The notes below the pieces were generated by a model that was given only the letters and a program-made list of their open reading frames with translations, was not told where the DNA came from and did no database searches. A stretch of 55,998 nt of DNA, taken from NCBI RefSeq assembly GCF_013523125.1, contig NZ_JAAMQJ010000033.1:1-55998 (forward strand), written 5' to 3'. Positions 8,095 to 16,375 of the stretch are shown here, one piece after another; positions within the stretch are counted from its first letter, which is position 1; every line of letters begins with the position of its first letter. The translations under genes were made by a program, and so were the position numbers. The DNA is from Pseudomonas entomophila. Lineage in GTDB: Bacteria; Pseudomonadota; Gammaproteobacteria; Pseudomonadales; Pseudomonadaceae.

Positions 8095-9003
8095 TCAGAC
8101 CCGCGACTGGAACAGTGCCTGATGGTCGCGGCACTGCTGGGCGGTCAGCATGAACACGCCGTGCCCGCCGCGCTCGAAGTCGAGCCAGGCGAAGTCCACC
8201 TCAGGATACAGCTCGGCCACGTGCACCTGGCTGTTGCCGACCTCGACGATCAGCAAGCCCTTGTCGGTCAGGTGATCGGCGGCCTCGGCCAGCATGCGCC
8301 GTACCAGGTCCAGGCCATCCTGCCCGCAGGCCAGGCCCAGCTCGGGCTCGTGGTGGTACTCGGCGGGCATGTCGGCGAAGTCTTCGGCATCGACGTACGG
8401 CGGGTTGGACAGGATCAGGTCGAAGCGCTGGCCCGGCAGGCCGCCGAAGCCATCGCCCTGCACGGTGTAGACCCGGCCTTCCAGGCCGTGACGCTCGATG
8501 TTGCGGTTGGCCACCTCCAGCGCGTCGAACGACAGGTCGGCCAGCGCCACTTCGGCCTCGGGGAACACGTCGGCGGCGACGATGCCGATGCAGCCTGAGC
8601 CGGTGCACAGGTCGAGGATGCGCGCCGGCTCCTGGGCCAGCCAGGGCTCGAAGCGCTTCTCGATCAGCTCGCCGATGGGCGAGCGTGGCACCAGCACGCG
8701 CTCGTCGACCAGGAACGACATGCCGCAGAACCACGCCTCGCCCAGGAGGTAGGCGGTCGGTACGCGCTCGTCGATGCGCCGCTTGATCAGGTGCAGCAGG
8801 CGCACGCGCTCGTCGTCCTCGAGCTGGCAGTCCAGGTAGCTGTCGGCGATCTCCCAGGGCAGGTGCACGGCGCCGAGCACCAGCAGGCGCGCCTCGTCCC
8901 AGGCGTTGTCGGCACCATGGCCGAAGAACAGGTCGTGTTCGTGGAAGCGGCTGACCGCCCAGCGGATGTGGTCGCGCAGCGTGCGCAGGCGGGATGTGAT
9001 CAC
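8095..9003 (-). CDS. prmB: Ribosomal protein L3 N5-glutamine methyltransferase
   Basis: A 302-residue class I SAM methyltransferase that methylates a Gln in ribosomal protein L3. It has the PrmB N-terminal helical domain, the SAM motif DLCTGSGCIGI (131-141) and the glutamine-binding NPPY at 200-203. The start is GTG at 9003, supported by AAGGAG 6 nt upstream. It is the usual upstream neighbour of aroC in Pseudomonas; here two plus-strand genes lie between them. Confidence 0.95.
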   Translation of the reverse strand: MITSRLRTLRDHIRWAVSRFHEHDLFFGHGADNAWDEARLLVLGAVHLPWEIADSYLDCQLEDDERVRLLHLIKRRIDERVPTAYLLGEAWFCGMSFLVDERVLVPRSPIGELIEKRFEPWLAQEPARILDLCTGSGCIGIVAADVFPEAEVALADLSFDALEVANRNIERHGLEGRVYTVQGDGFGGLPGQRFDLILSNPPYVDAEDFADMPAEYHHEPELGLACGQDGLDLVRRMLAEAADHLTDKGLLIVEVGNSQVHVAELYPEVDFAWLDFERGGHGVFMLTAQQCRDHQALFQSRV

Positions 9004-9180
9004 GAAGAACTCCTTATCAGACAGTCCGAAAGTCTAACAGCAGCCAGGTGCAAATGGTTCCCCGGACTGTCGGTGAGCCGGCTCCAGGCCAGGAAACGCG
9101 CTGCCTGCGCTGTCAAGCATTCCCAACGGCGTCGCGGCAGAGGACAATAGGCCACAAAAGCCCTAGCCAAGGAGCCATCG

Positions 9181-9771
9181 ATGTCCGTTCCAACCACCAT
9201 GTTCCGCCTGAGCGGCCGCGACTACCCGCCGGCCCGGCTGAACCAGGCCAGCCTCATCGTGATCGACGCCCAGAAGGAATACCTGAGCGGGCCGCTGGCG
9301 TTGTCGGGCATGGACGCGGCGGTCGCCAACATCGCCCGGCTGCTGGAGGCCGCGCGCAAGGCCGGACGCCCGATCGTCCACGTGCGCCACCTCGGTACCG
9401 TGGGCGGCCCGTTCGACCCGCAAGGCAGCCGTGGCGAATTCATCCCCGGGCTCGAGCCACGTGATGGCGAAACCGTCATCGAGAAACGCATGCCCAACGC
9501 GTTCAAGAACACTGCCCTGCACGAGACGCTCCAGGCGCTGGGTCACCTGGACCTCATCGTCTGCGGCTTCATGAGCCACTCGAGCGTCAGCACCACCGTG
9601 CGCCGCGCCAAGGACTACGGCTACCGCTGCACCTTGGTCGAGGATGCGTCGACCACCCGCGACCTGGCGTTCAAGGACGAGGTCATCCCGGCGGCGCAGA
9701 TCCACCGCTGCGAGATGGCGGTGATGGCCGACAACTTCGCCTGTGTCGCGCCGACCGACAGCCTGATCTGA
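9181..9771 (+). CDS. Isochorismatase-like (cysteine hydrolase family) protein
   Basis: A 196-residue protein with the isochorismatase-like fold: D29 in VIDAQKEYL, K102 in VIEKRMPNAF, and the cis-peptide/nucleophile loop CGFMSHSSVSTTVRRA. In amidohydrolase members the nucleophile is a Cys just before V136; here S135 stands there. Like true isochorismatases it may therefore work without a thiol, or use Ser. The substrate is unknown. AAGGAG precedes the ATG. It starts a plus-strand run that includes the next four genes. Confidence 0.8.
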   Translation: MSVPTTMFRLSGRDYPPARLNQASLIVIDAQKEYLSGPLALSGMDAAVANIARLLEAARKAGRPIVHVRHLGTVGGPFDPQGSRGEFIPGLEPRDGETVIEKRMPNAFKNTALHETLQALGHLDLIVCGFMSHSSVSTTVRRAKDYGYRCTLVEDASTTRDLAFKDEVIPAAQIHRCEMAVMADNFACVAPTDSLI

Positions 9772-9854
9772 CGCGTGACGACCGCTCGACGGCCGTGCGG
9801 AACGTCGGCTCGCGCCGGCGAGTCCCATGACCGGATACCCCGGAGGAGACCGGC

Positions 9855-10175
9855 ATGAAACGCGCTGACCGCTTCGACACCCCTTCTTCGCGCACCTCGG
9901 GCCCTGGCGGCCGCAGTGCGCGCCTGGCGGCCGGCCTGTCGGCCATGGTCGCGACCTTGGGCATCCTCATGGCCATGGCCGGCGTCGCCGGCCTGCTGGG
10001 CAACTATGAGGCCTTCGCCGAACTCAACGCCAACCGCCCGCTGGCCAGCGTGCTGGTGGTGGCTGGCCTGCTGCTGCTCTGGCTGGGCGTGCGCGGCTGG
10101 CGCGTCAGCCGCCTGCGCCTGCGCCGTCGTCACGAACTGGGCCTGTCGCCTCACCTGACGAAAAAGCGCGGTTGA
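9855..10175 (+). CDS. Small two-helix inner-membrane protein
   Basis: A 106-residue protein with a basic N terminus, two membrane helices (about 26-50 and 64-83) and a strongly basic tail (RVSRLRLRRRHELG). GGAGGAG lies just before the ATG. I do not recognise a named family. It sits in a same-strand run between the isochorismatase-like gene and the Smr gene. Confidence 0.7.
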   Translation: MKRADRFDTPSSRTSGPGGRSARLAAGLSAMVATLGILMAMAGVAGLLGNYEAFAELNANRPLASVLVVAGLLLLWLGVRGWRVSRLRLRRRHELGLSPHLTKKRG

Positions 10176-10224
10176 GCGCCGGACAGTCGCGTAAGATACG
10201 CCGCCTCAAGGCGTGGAGACCGGC

Positions 10225-10785
10225 ATGCAAGACGATGATTTTTCCCTCTTCCGTGGGCAGATGCAGGGCGTGAAGCAGCTCCGTCACGACCGTGCGGACG
10301 TCGGCAAGCCCAAGGCCGACCGCCGGCAATTGGCCGGCCTGCGTCAGGCCGCGACGGTGCGCAGCGATCAACCGCTGGTGATCGACGGGCTGTCCGATCA
10401 GTTCGTGATCGACGTAGGCGCCGAGGATGAGCTGATGTGGCGCCGCGATGGCGTGCAGGAAACCCAGATACGCAAGCTCAAGCTGGGCCAGATCCCCTTC
10501 GAGGGCAGCCTGGACCTGCACGGCATGAGCGTCGAGAAGGCGCGTGAAACGCTGTGGGATTTCATCGCCGAAGCGACCAAGCTCGAAGTGCGCTGCGTGC
10601 GCGTCACCCACGGCAAGGCCGCGCGGCTCGATGGCAAGCGCCCGATGATCAAGAGCCACGTCAATACCTGGTTGCGTCAGCATCCCCAGGTGCTGGGGTT
10701 CGCCTCGTGCAGCGCGCGCCATGGGGGCACGGGTGCGGTTTACGTGATGCTCAAGCGCACCATGCTCGAAGGCCGCGACGAATGA
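10225..10785 (+). CDS. Smr/MutS2-domain protein (SmrA-like)
   Basis: A 186-residue protein with a C-terminal Smr domain: DLHG at 97-100, THGK at 128-131 and the glycine-rich SARHGGTGAVYVMLKR. Small MutS-related domains nick or bind nucleic acid, mostly RNA. The N-terminal 90 residues are charged and resemble those of SmrA/YdaL proteins. The ATG at 10225 is preferred to an upstream GTG because of GGAG spacing. It lies 69 bp before folE, as is typical in Pseudomonas. Confidence 0.88.
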   Translation: MQDDDFSLFRGQMQGVKQLRHDRADVGKPKADRRQLAGLRQAATVRSDQPLVIDGLSDQFVIDVGAEDELMWRRDGVQETQIRKLKLGQIPFEGSLDLHGMSVEKARETLWDFIAEATKLEVRCVRVTHGKAARLDGKRPMIKSHVNTWLRQHPQVLGFASCSARHGGTGAVYVMLKRTMLEGRDE

Positions 10786-10854
10786 CGCCGCGCTTGCAGC
10801 GTCGCGCGCGCCGCCGTACCCTTCGCCTTTGCAAAAATTCCCACAGGTAGATCC

Positions 10855-11400
10855 ATGTCCCTGGAACAGAACTACACCGAGATCCTCAGCCAGATCGGCG
10901 AGGACATCTCTCGCGAGGGCCTGCGCGACACGCCCAAGCGGGCAGCGAAGGCCATGCAGTACCTTTGCCGCGGTTATGAGCAAACCCTGGAAGAAGTCAC
11001 CAACGGCGCGTTGTTCACCTCGGACAACAGCGAGATGGTGCTGGTTCGGGACATTGAGCTGTATTCGATGTGCGAGCATCACATGCTGCCGTTCATCGGC
11101 AAGGCCCACGTGGCCTACCTGCCCAAAGGCAAGGTACTGGGCCTGTCGAAGGTCGCACGCATCGTCGACATGTACGCCCGCCGCTTGCAGATCCAGGAAA
11201 ACCTCAGCCGGCAGATCGCCGATGCGATCTCGCAGGTCACCGACGCCGCCGGCGTGGCCGTGGTCATCGAAGCCAAGCACATGTGCATGATGATGCGCGG
11301 TGTCGAAAAGCAGAACTCGGCGATGATCACCTCGGTCATGCTTGGCGAGTTCCGTCACAACGCGGCTACCCGCAGCGAGTTTCTCAGCCTGATCAAGTGA
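10855..11400 (+). CDS. folE: GTP cyclohydrolase I (type IA)
   Basis: A 181-residue enzyme that converts GTP to dihydroneopterin triphosphate, the first step of tetrahydrofolate/pterin synthesis. The zinc site C73-E-H-H76 is intact, as are KGKVLGLSKVARIV and the QENLSRQIADAI helix; a further Cys follows in EAKHMCMMMRG. Length is normal. Pseudomonads often carry a second folE elsewhere, so which isoform this is cannot be told from sequence alone. Confidence 0.96.
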   Translation: MSLEQNYTEILSQIGEDISREGLRDTPKRAAKAMQYLCRGYEQTLEEVTNGALFTSDNSEMVLVRDIELYSMCEHHMLPFIGKAHVAYLPKGKVLGLSKVARIVDMYARRLQIQENLSRQIADAISQVTDAAGVAVVIEAKHMCMMMRGVEKQNSAMITSVMLGEFRHNAATRSEFLSLIK

Positions 11401-11453
11401 CAGGCCCATGACGCCAGGCCTGCAGGGCCTGGTTCTTGCACCAGGAGTCATCG

Positions 11454-11825
11454 ATGATCGTTAAAGCCCTGCGGGTCGGACTCGGCCAACTGATCGTGTT
11501 CGGCGACTGGGTCAGCCGCCCGGCCAAGCGCAAGCGTGACCCGGCCGCTCAGGCCCAGGTCGACCAGGCGGCCCGTCAGCTGTCGTTGTACCAGTTCCAT
11601 GCCTGCCCGTTCTGCGTGAAGACGCGGCGTGCCCTGCACCGTCTGAACGTGCCGGTGGCGCTGCGCGATGCCAAGCAGGATCCCGTGCACCGCCAGGCGC
11701 TGCTCGAAGGCGGTGGGCGGGTGAAAGTGCCGTGCCTGCGGATCGACGAGGGTGACAAGACGACGTGGATGTATGAGTCCAAGGACATCATTGCGTATCT
11801 TGATGGGCGGTTTGCTGGGGTGTGA
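11454..11825 (+). CDS. Glutaredoxin-like protein with CPFC motif
   Basis: A 123-residue thioredoxin-fold protein. It has an N-terminal extension of about 45 residues containing a short hydrophobic helix and a basic patch (SRPAKRKRD), then the redox motif C51-P-F-C54, VKVPCLRID (cis-Pro) and DIIAYLDGRF. It probably reduces disulfides or glutathione mixed disulfides, perhaps at the membrane. The ATG at 11454 follows AGGAG. It is 53 bp after folE and probably co-transcribed. Confidence 0.82.
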   Translation: MIVKALRVGLGQLIVFGDWVSRPAKRKRDPAAQAQVDQAARQLSLYQFHACPFCVKTRRALHRLNVPVALRDAKQDPVHRQALLEGGGRVKVPCLRIDEGDKTTWMYESKDIIAYLDGRFAGV

Positions 11826-11879
11826 GGCGAGGGTGCTGAGGGTGAGGGGCTGACTGGCTGGGTGGGCGGCGCTGATGTT

Positions 11880-11939
11880 ACGAGCCCGTTGGGCCCGATC
11901 ACGGCCGGTCCGGCGCCCCGGCAGGGGCCGCTCCTACAG
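11880..11939 (+). repeat. REP element, long variant (first of inverted pair)
   Basis: Begins with the GGGCCC-type head (GAGCCCGTTGGGCCC) and ends GGGGCCGCTCCTACAG. The second hairpin is extended by a CGGTCCGGCGCCCCGG insert compared with the short form. It is paired with the inverted copy at 12005-12064, giving a BIME-like unit between the convergent glutaredoxin and DTW genes. Confidence 0.8.
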
Positions 11940-12004
11940 GGTCCGCAGCGCTGACCTGATCTGTCTGTGTAACGTTGCCCGGCCTTATAGCCAAACGCGG
12001 TTCC

Positions 12005-12064
12005 CGTAGGAGCGGCCCCTGCCGGGGCGCCGGACCGGCCGCGATCGGCCCCGCAGGGGCCGCC
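12005..12064 (-). repeat. REP element, long variant (inverted partner)
   Basis: Near-perfect reverse complement of 11880-11939, separated by 65 bp. The pair could fold into a large cruciform or transcript hairpin and act as a transcriptional boundary between the two convergent genes. The 284-bp gene gap holds nothing else I can support. Confidence 0.8.
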
Positions 12065-12109
12065 AGCCCTACACAACGATGACTCAGGCTTTACCTATCC
12101 CCGCCCGCC

Positions 12110-12703
12110 TCACCCGTGATTACGCGCAAACACCTCCGCCCCCATGGCCGCGATCTGCCCTTCGATCAAGGCATCGAACGGCCTGAGCAGCTCATCGAAG
12201 CACGCCGGCGCGTCCAGCACGTTCAGGGCCCGCGTCACGGCCTCGATGGTCGACAAGGCGCCCTCCCCGGGCGCCTTGCGCAGACGGTAGCGAGAAGGCG
12301 CGGCGTCATCCTTCAGGGTCACCCGCGGCAACGCTGCCAGCGCCGGGTTCAGGTACACCAGCTTGCGTGCCTTGCGCCATGTCCCGTCCGGTACCACCAG
12401 CAGCCAGGGCCGGTCGTCTGGGGTCGAGGGCTTCACCACCTCTGCCCCTTCCCCCGGAAACAGCAGGACGGGTCGATAGACCGGCGTGGCCAGCCAGTGA
12501 GGCAAGCGGTCGAACACTTCGCCCACCTCAAGCGCTGCATTCACCAACCCCAGGCTGGCCAGACGCGCCGTGTTCAACGCATGCCCGGCTTCGCTGGGGT
12601 GTTGCAGCAGCAGCACGCGCGTACGGCTTGGCAATCGAGGAATCAGCGGGCACAGGCAGTGATCGAGCGGCCTGAGGCAGCGCTCACAGCGGGGTCTTGG
12701 CAT
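12110..12703 (-). CDS. DTW-domain tRNA-uridine aminocarboxypropyltransferase
   Basis: A 197-residue protein with an N-terminal zinc-like cluster (CERCLRPLDHCLCP), LLQHPSEAGHALNTARL, the DTW-family signature PDGTWRKARKL and RYRLRKAP. Members (TapT/TuaA) transfer the aminocarboxypropyl group of SAM to uridine in tRNA (acp3U47). Length matches. It stands alone on the minus strand behind a REP pair. Confidence 0.88.
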   Translation of the reverse strand: MPRPRCERCLRPLDHCLCPLIPRLPSRTRVLLLQHPSEAGHALNTARLASLGLVNAALEVGEVFDRLPHWLATPVYRPVLLFPGEGAEVVKPSTPDDRPWLLVVPDGTWRKARKLVYLNPALAALPRVTLKDDAAPSRYRLRKAPGEGALSTIEAVTRALNVLDAPACFDELLRPFDALIEGQIAAMGAEVFARNHG

Positions 12704-12882
12704 GGGTGTCTCTGGACGCGAGGCGGAAGCTGAGCGCCGCGAACGAATGCGGCTGGCTGTCAGCCGCTTGGCTGCAAGCTCTCAAAGCGCTGCATCTTAA
12801 AGCGCTGCAAGACTCATGGCGAGCCAAGCCTGGGCAGATAGGCTGCTTTACGCTTGCAGCTTGCGACGTGCAGCGACGCTAC

Positions 12883-13008
12883 CTAACGTCGCTGCCCAGG
12901 GCGACGGCGCTTGTCATCGGTCGGAATCGGCACTGGCTGCAGCGGTGGCGGGACGAGACCCAACGCGACGGCCAGGTCATGGAGCCAGTTGTTCATACGG
13001 TTCTTCAT
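12883..13008 (-). CDS. PA1414-type small protein (41 aa)
   Basis: A short frame reading MKNRMNNWLHDLAVALGLVP followed by a proline-rich and then basic tail ending RRRPGQRR. AAGGGGG lies 5 nt before the ATG, an excellent ribosome-binding site. The layout (MKxR..WLHDL.VALGL..PPLQPVP) matches my recollection of the PA1414 family of pseudomonads; in P. aeruginosa that locus also yields the SicX small RNA. I see no TTGAT-N4-ATCAA Anr box upstream here. The function of the peptide is unknown. Confidence 0.6.
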   Translation of the reverse strand: MKNRMNNWLHDLAVALGLVPPPLQPVPIPTDDKRRRPGQRR

Positions 13009-13225
13009 AATGCCCCCTTTGACGGGTCAGGCTCACGGTCTAACGGCTCTGCGATGCTTTTTACAGACTGTAGCGGCGTCTCTGGATAAACGCGCTGACC
13101 TGTTCTTGCAGATTGTGCCGGGTATCACGCCGCTTGTGCGAGCCCCGGCGGTCGGCCAACTGTTTCACCTTGTTGCAACATGTACAGCACGTCCGCCACT
13201 GTCACGCCAACGTGCTCGACTTCCG

Positions 13226-13636
13226 TCAGATCGCGCCGTTGGACAGCTGAGGATCGGCGGTCACTTCCTTGAACACTTCCACGTCCAAGGCGTCGCCTTG
13301 TTTGTCGAGGGTGCGGCGTGGACGGTCGTCGCCCGGGATGCTGCTATCGATCGCGCTGAGCAGCCGAGAGCCCAGTTCGGTAAGCATCAGGCCGCCTGAC
13401 TGGGCATCGCCTGTGGACGTCAGGTAGCCACGCTCGAGCAGCAGTGCCGTGTAGTCGCGGACTTGGGCATCGAGCTGGGTAACGTCACGGGCGGAACGCC
13501 CCTTGGCGGCCATGGCATCGACCAGCGCCTGCGAGTCGGTGTTGGGCGTCATGCGCTGGTTCGCGCCTTTTTGAATGTTCTGAAGCAGGTGTTCGATCAG
13601 ATCCCAATCGTATTTTTTTTCTGTCGATTCAGTCAT
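13226..13636 (-). CDS. Hypothetical protein, DUF2513/winged-helix-like
   Basis: A 136-residue protein: MTESTEKKYDWDLIEHLLQN, then VRDYTALLLERGYL and LMLTELGSRLLSAID. The arrangement (helix, 'Y..LLLERGYL', 'LTELGSRLL') resembles DUF2513-type winged-helix proteins, but the match is by eye only. The ATG at 13636 has GGAG about 10 nt upstream; an in-frame ATG at 13663 is possible. It is divergent from the membrane protein gene at 13872. Confidence 0.6.
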   Translation of the reverse strand: MTESTEKKYDWDLIEHLLQNIQKGANQRMTPNTDSQALVDAMAAKGRSARDVTQLDAQVRDYTALLLERGYLTSTGDAQSGGLMLTELGSRLLSAIDSSIPGDDRPRRTLDKQGDALDVEVFKEVTADPQLSNGAI

Positions 13637-13871
13637 GGACGAAGTCTCCGTGGGTTCATGCATAGGACCGAGCGCCTGTGGAGGTTGTTCGATCTGATCG
13701 GAGGCCCTGGGGACGACTGACAGGTCTTTTTCATGGCCAATCACGCCAGATGACGGCGGCTCGTCCATCGACTTGGTGGTTTTCGTCGCCGTCCATGCAA
13801 CCGAACAACCGAACTGAACGCGTCGGCGGCTCGAGGGGTCTGCTGCTTACACTTGAACAGGAGACTTTGCC

Positions 13872-14273
13872 ATGCTCGATCTTCATTCCGATTCCAAGAA
13901 CGTCCACGGCCTGGAACGCGCCGGCTCCCTGGCGGGCGGTGCACTGATGGTCAGCAAGGGCCTGCGCCAAGGCGGCTTGCTTGGCCTGCTGCAATTGGCA
14001 GTAGGTGGCCTGGCGCTGGCTCGCGGGTTCAGCGGCCATTGTGCAGCCAAGAGCTGGCTGCACCGTCAGACCCACGAGATGCATGGCCTGCGTGCCGACA
14101 TCGAGGACAGCGCGGACAAACTGGTGCGCCTGAAAGACAAGGCTGTCGATACGGTGACCGAGAAGGCCGAGACAGGTGCAGACAAACTGTCCCGCCTGAA
14201 GGACAAAGCCGTCGATGCAGTCAGCGAAACGACCGTGACCGGTAACGAGACGCTGTCGAATCCGAAGCTGTAA
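13872..14273 (+). CDS. DUF2892-like membrane protein with amphipathic repeat tail
   Basis: A 133-residue protein. Residues 12-60 (VHGLERAGSLAGGALMVSKG and a second hydrophobic helix ending SGHCAAKSWL) resemble the two-helix DUF2892/YgaP membrane domain. The C terminus has two copies of an amphipathic unit, K-L-x-R-L-K-D-K-A-V-D-x-V, about 25 residues apart, like late-embryogenesis or apolipoprotein helices. This suggests a membrane-linked stress protein. AGGAG precedes the ATG. Confidence 0.65.
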   Translation: MLDLHSDSKNVHGLERAGSLAGGALMVSKGLRQGGLLGLLQLAVGGLALARGFSGHCAAKSWLHRQTHEMHGLRADIEDSADKLVRLKDKAVDTVTEKAETGADKLSRLKDKAVDAVSETTVTGNETLSNPKL

Positions 14274-14318
14274 ACGACGAAAAGCGGTCGCCTGAGCGAT
14301 CGCGGCGTCTGACAGACC

Positions 14319-14344
14319 ATCGCCGGCAAGCCGGCTCCCACAGG
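14319..14344 (+). repeat. REP element, GCCGGC-type (first of inverted pair)
   Basis: A hairpin GCCGGCAAGCCGGC followed by TCCCACAGG, the second REP type of this genome, distinct from the GGGCCC type. Its inverted partner is at 14383-14405. The pair sits between the convergent genes at 13872 and 14526. The rest of 14274-14525 contains nothing recognisable. Confidence 0.7.
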
Positions 14345-14382
14345 TTCAGCTCAAGCCTTGCCTTGCATTGCAAGCACTGGCC

Positions 14383-14405
14383 CGCTGTGGGAGCCGGCTT
14401 CCTGG
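14383..14405 (-). repeat. REP element, GCCGGC-type (inverted partner)
   Basis: CTGTGGGAGCCGGCTTCC, the reverse complement of the tail and half the head of the copy at 14319-14344. The head is degenerate on this side. Confidence 0.6.
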
Positions 14406-14525
14406 TTACCTCTACAACCTTCTACAGCTGCCGCCGCCAACCTGAAGTCCTACAGTTCTTGCTGCCAACCTGTGGGGCTTGCCCGCGATGAGTTCGAAGC
14501 CACCCGCTTCATCCCCACTGCCGCG

Positions 14526-15740
14526 CTAGTGCAGCACCGGCGCCTCCAGCACGCTCGAACCCCGCCCCAGCACCTGCTCGCTCAACTGCACGAACTCTTC
14601 CGTACTGACACTCGGCAGGCGCATCAATGCGCGGGTCACGTCATCCAGTGAACGCTTGTCATGGCTGTACACCCGAATCTCCTTGTCCAGCGCCTGCAAC
14701 AGCAGCACACCACGCGCCACCTGCGCCGGGGTCGCCTGGTCGCCGCGCAGCGTCGTGACGCCCTCGGCCTCGGCATGGAGGCGACGCTGCAAGACGCGGT
14801 AGCGGTCATCGCTCAGACCCCCGGCCCGTTGCAGCACGGCCGTGGCGTAGTAGTCCACCAGGCTCTCCCCCAGCCAGTCACTGCGCTCGCGATCGCGTAT
14901 CTGGGCGAAAGCCTCGACCAGGCCACGCAGCAATGGGCTGCTGCCATTCTCGTTGATCAGCGCACGCCCACTGTCGAGGTACAACGAGCGAGGCGCGGCC
15001 ACGGCCATGCGGCGCATCGGGTCATGGGCGCCAACCACCAGCAGCTTGGGCAAGGGGCGTGGGAACACGGCCTGCAACTGGGGCCAGACGAAGGTCATCA
15101 AGGTCAGGGTGTCGAGGCGTCGCAGACCTTGCCCGCGCGGCGCGGCGATCGTCACGTCGGTCTCGCCCAGGCGTGCGCGTCGGCTGCCCAGGCTGCCTGC
15201 CAGCATCCAGCCCGTGGGCCGGTCGAAACGCCGCGACACGTCATCGATGCGAAAGCGCTGCTTGCCGATGCGCGGCCAGGCTGTCTCGATGCCTGTCCAG
15301 CCCTTGGGCAGCTCCACGCTCAGGCGCGCCACCAGTTCGACGCCGTCCTGCTGATCGAGTCGCGCCGGGGGCACCAGTTGCTCACCGCGAAACAGCGCCC
15401 AATGGGACGTGAGACGGCTTTCGTAGTCGCCATTGGCCGCTTGCTGGGTCAGGCGTACGCGATATGTCAGGCTGCTCTTGCCCGCCGCCGGCGCCCACAG
15501 ACCTCGCTGGCCCTGAGGACCGAGCGTCCACTGTCCATCGCTTGCGAAGTCGCTGTAGGCACCCCGCTGCCCCAGGTTGAAGTCCAGGCCGCGCACGGCG
15601 CTGCCATCGGCCAGCGTCACCCGCACCTCGGCCTGACCGCTGCCGGGCAGCAGCCGGACGTGGTAGTCCAGGTCGACCTTGCGCGCCCAACTGGGGGCGC
15701 TGACGCACAGGCACAGCAACACCATCACTACACGATGCAT
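14526..15740 (-). CDS. Exported M61/M1-like protein lacking the HExxH motif
   Basis: A 404-residue protein with signal peptide MHRVVMVLLCLCVSAPSWA. The central and C-terminal layout (SRALPLxxDVTIAAPRG-like strand region, LLRGLVEAFAQIRDRERSDWLGESLVDYYATAVLQRAGG split over 270-310) follows M61/gluzincin peptidases, with WL.ES..DYY near 289-298. Where HExxH should stand the sequence is V275-E-A-F-A279, so both zinc histidines are gone. It is probably a non-catalytic periplasmic protein. It lies 41 bp after ycgN on the same strand. Confidence 0.6.
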   Translation of the reverse strand: MHRVVMVLLCLCVSAPSWARKVDLDYHVRLLPGSGQAEVRVTLADGSAVRGLDFNLGQRGAYSDFASDGQWTLGPQGQRGLWAPAAGKSSLTYRVRLTQQAANGDYESRLTSHWALFRGEQLVPPARLDQQDGVELVARLSVELPKGWTGIETAWPRIGKQRFRIDDVSRRFDRPTGWMLAGSLGSRRARLGETDVTIAAPRGQGLRRLDTLTLMTFVWPQLQAVFPRPLPKLLVVGAHDPMRRMAVAAPRSLYLDSGRALINENGSSPLLRGLVEAFAQIRDRERSDWLGESLVDYYATAVLQRAGGLSDDRYRVLQRRLHAEAEGVTTLRGDQATPAQVARGVLLLQALDKEIRVYSHDKRSLDDVTRALMRLPSVSTEEFVQLSEQVLGRGSSVLEAPVLH

Positions 15741-15781
15741 TCGAAGCTCCCGTCGAGGCGAAAAGCGGAGGTCAGGCGTGC

Positions 15782-16231
15782 TCAGCTGGCGCGGAAGATC
15801 AGGTAGTCTTCCCAATCGTCTTCGGCCACGCTCTTTTCGCTGAGCATGCGGCCTGCCTGCGAAATGCGTTGCACGTGGACCTGGCTGCGGTCGCCGCAGA
15901 CCAGGTGATGCCAGTTCGGCAGGTCCTTGCCCTCGCTGACCAGGCGGTAGCCGCAGGTGGCCGGCAGCCAGGTGAAGGCGTCGGCCTTGCCGGGCGTGAG
16001 CTGGATGCAGTCCGGGACGTGGGCGAAGCGTTGGGGGTAGTCACTGCACTGGCAGGTGCCCAGATCCAGCAGCTTGCAGGCCACACGCGTGTACCAGATG
16101 CTGTTGTCGTCCTCGTCCTCGAGCTTTTGCAGGCAGCACAGCCCACAGCCGTCGCAGAGCGATTCCCACTCCTGCGCGTCGAGTTGATCGAGGGTCTTGC
16201 GCCGCCAGAAGGGCGCGGTGTCAGCATTCAT
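15782..16231 (-). CDS. YcgN family cysteine-cluster protein (UPF0260)
   Basis: A 149-residue cytoplasmic protein with the conserved cysteine set CDGCGLCCLQKLED (about 26-39), CKLLDLGTCQCSDYPQR and LPATCGYRL, which probably binds a metal or Fe-S cluster. This is the YcgN/zinc-iron chelating (CxxCxxCC) family. Its role is unknown; ycgL and rnd neighbours within 3 kb match the usual Pseudomonas grouping. Confidence 0.9.
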   Translation of the reverse strand: MNADTAPFWRRKTLDQLDAQEWESLCDGCGLCCLQKLEDEDDNSIWYTRVACKLLDLGTCQCSDYPQRFAHVPDCIQLTPGKADAFTWLPATCGYRLVSEGKDLPNWHHLVCGDRSQVHVQRISQAGRMLSEKSVAEDDWEDYLIFRAS

Positions 16232-16375
16232 CACACGGGGTTCCTGCAGTGAGCTCGAAGGCCGCCAGGCGCGGCGGCGCCAGTCTAGAGCCTGATCGCG
16301 ACCATTGCCAGACCGCTTGTCAGGGGTGGGGCAACCCAGTAGCGTGCGGGTTTGCCCACCGTTCCAGGAGCCTTC

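Noticed and set aside
12697..13089. Plus-strand 130-codon frame
   Set aside because: It overlaps the better-supported PA1414-type ORF on the other strand, has no ribosome-binding site and no family resemblance.
13009..13225. Anr/Fnr box upstream of the PA1414-type ORF
   Set aside because: No TTGAT-N4-ATCAA was found on either strand; TTGACGGGTCAG near the ribosome-binding site is too different.
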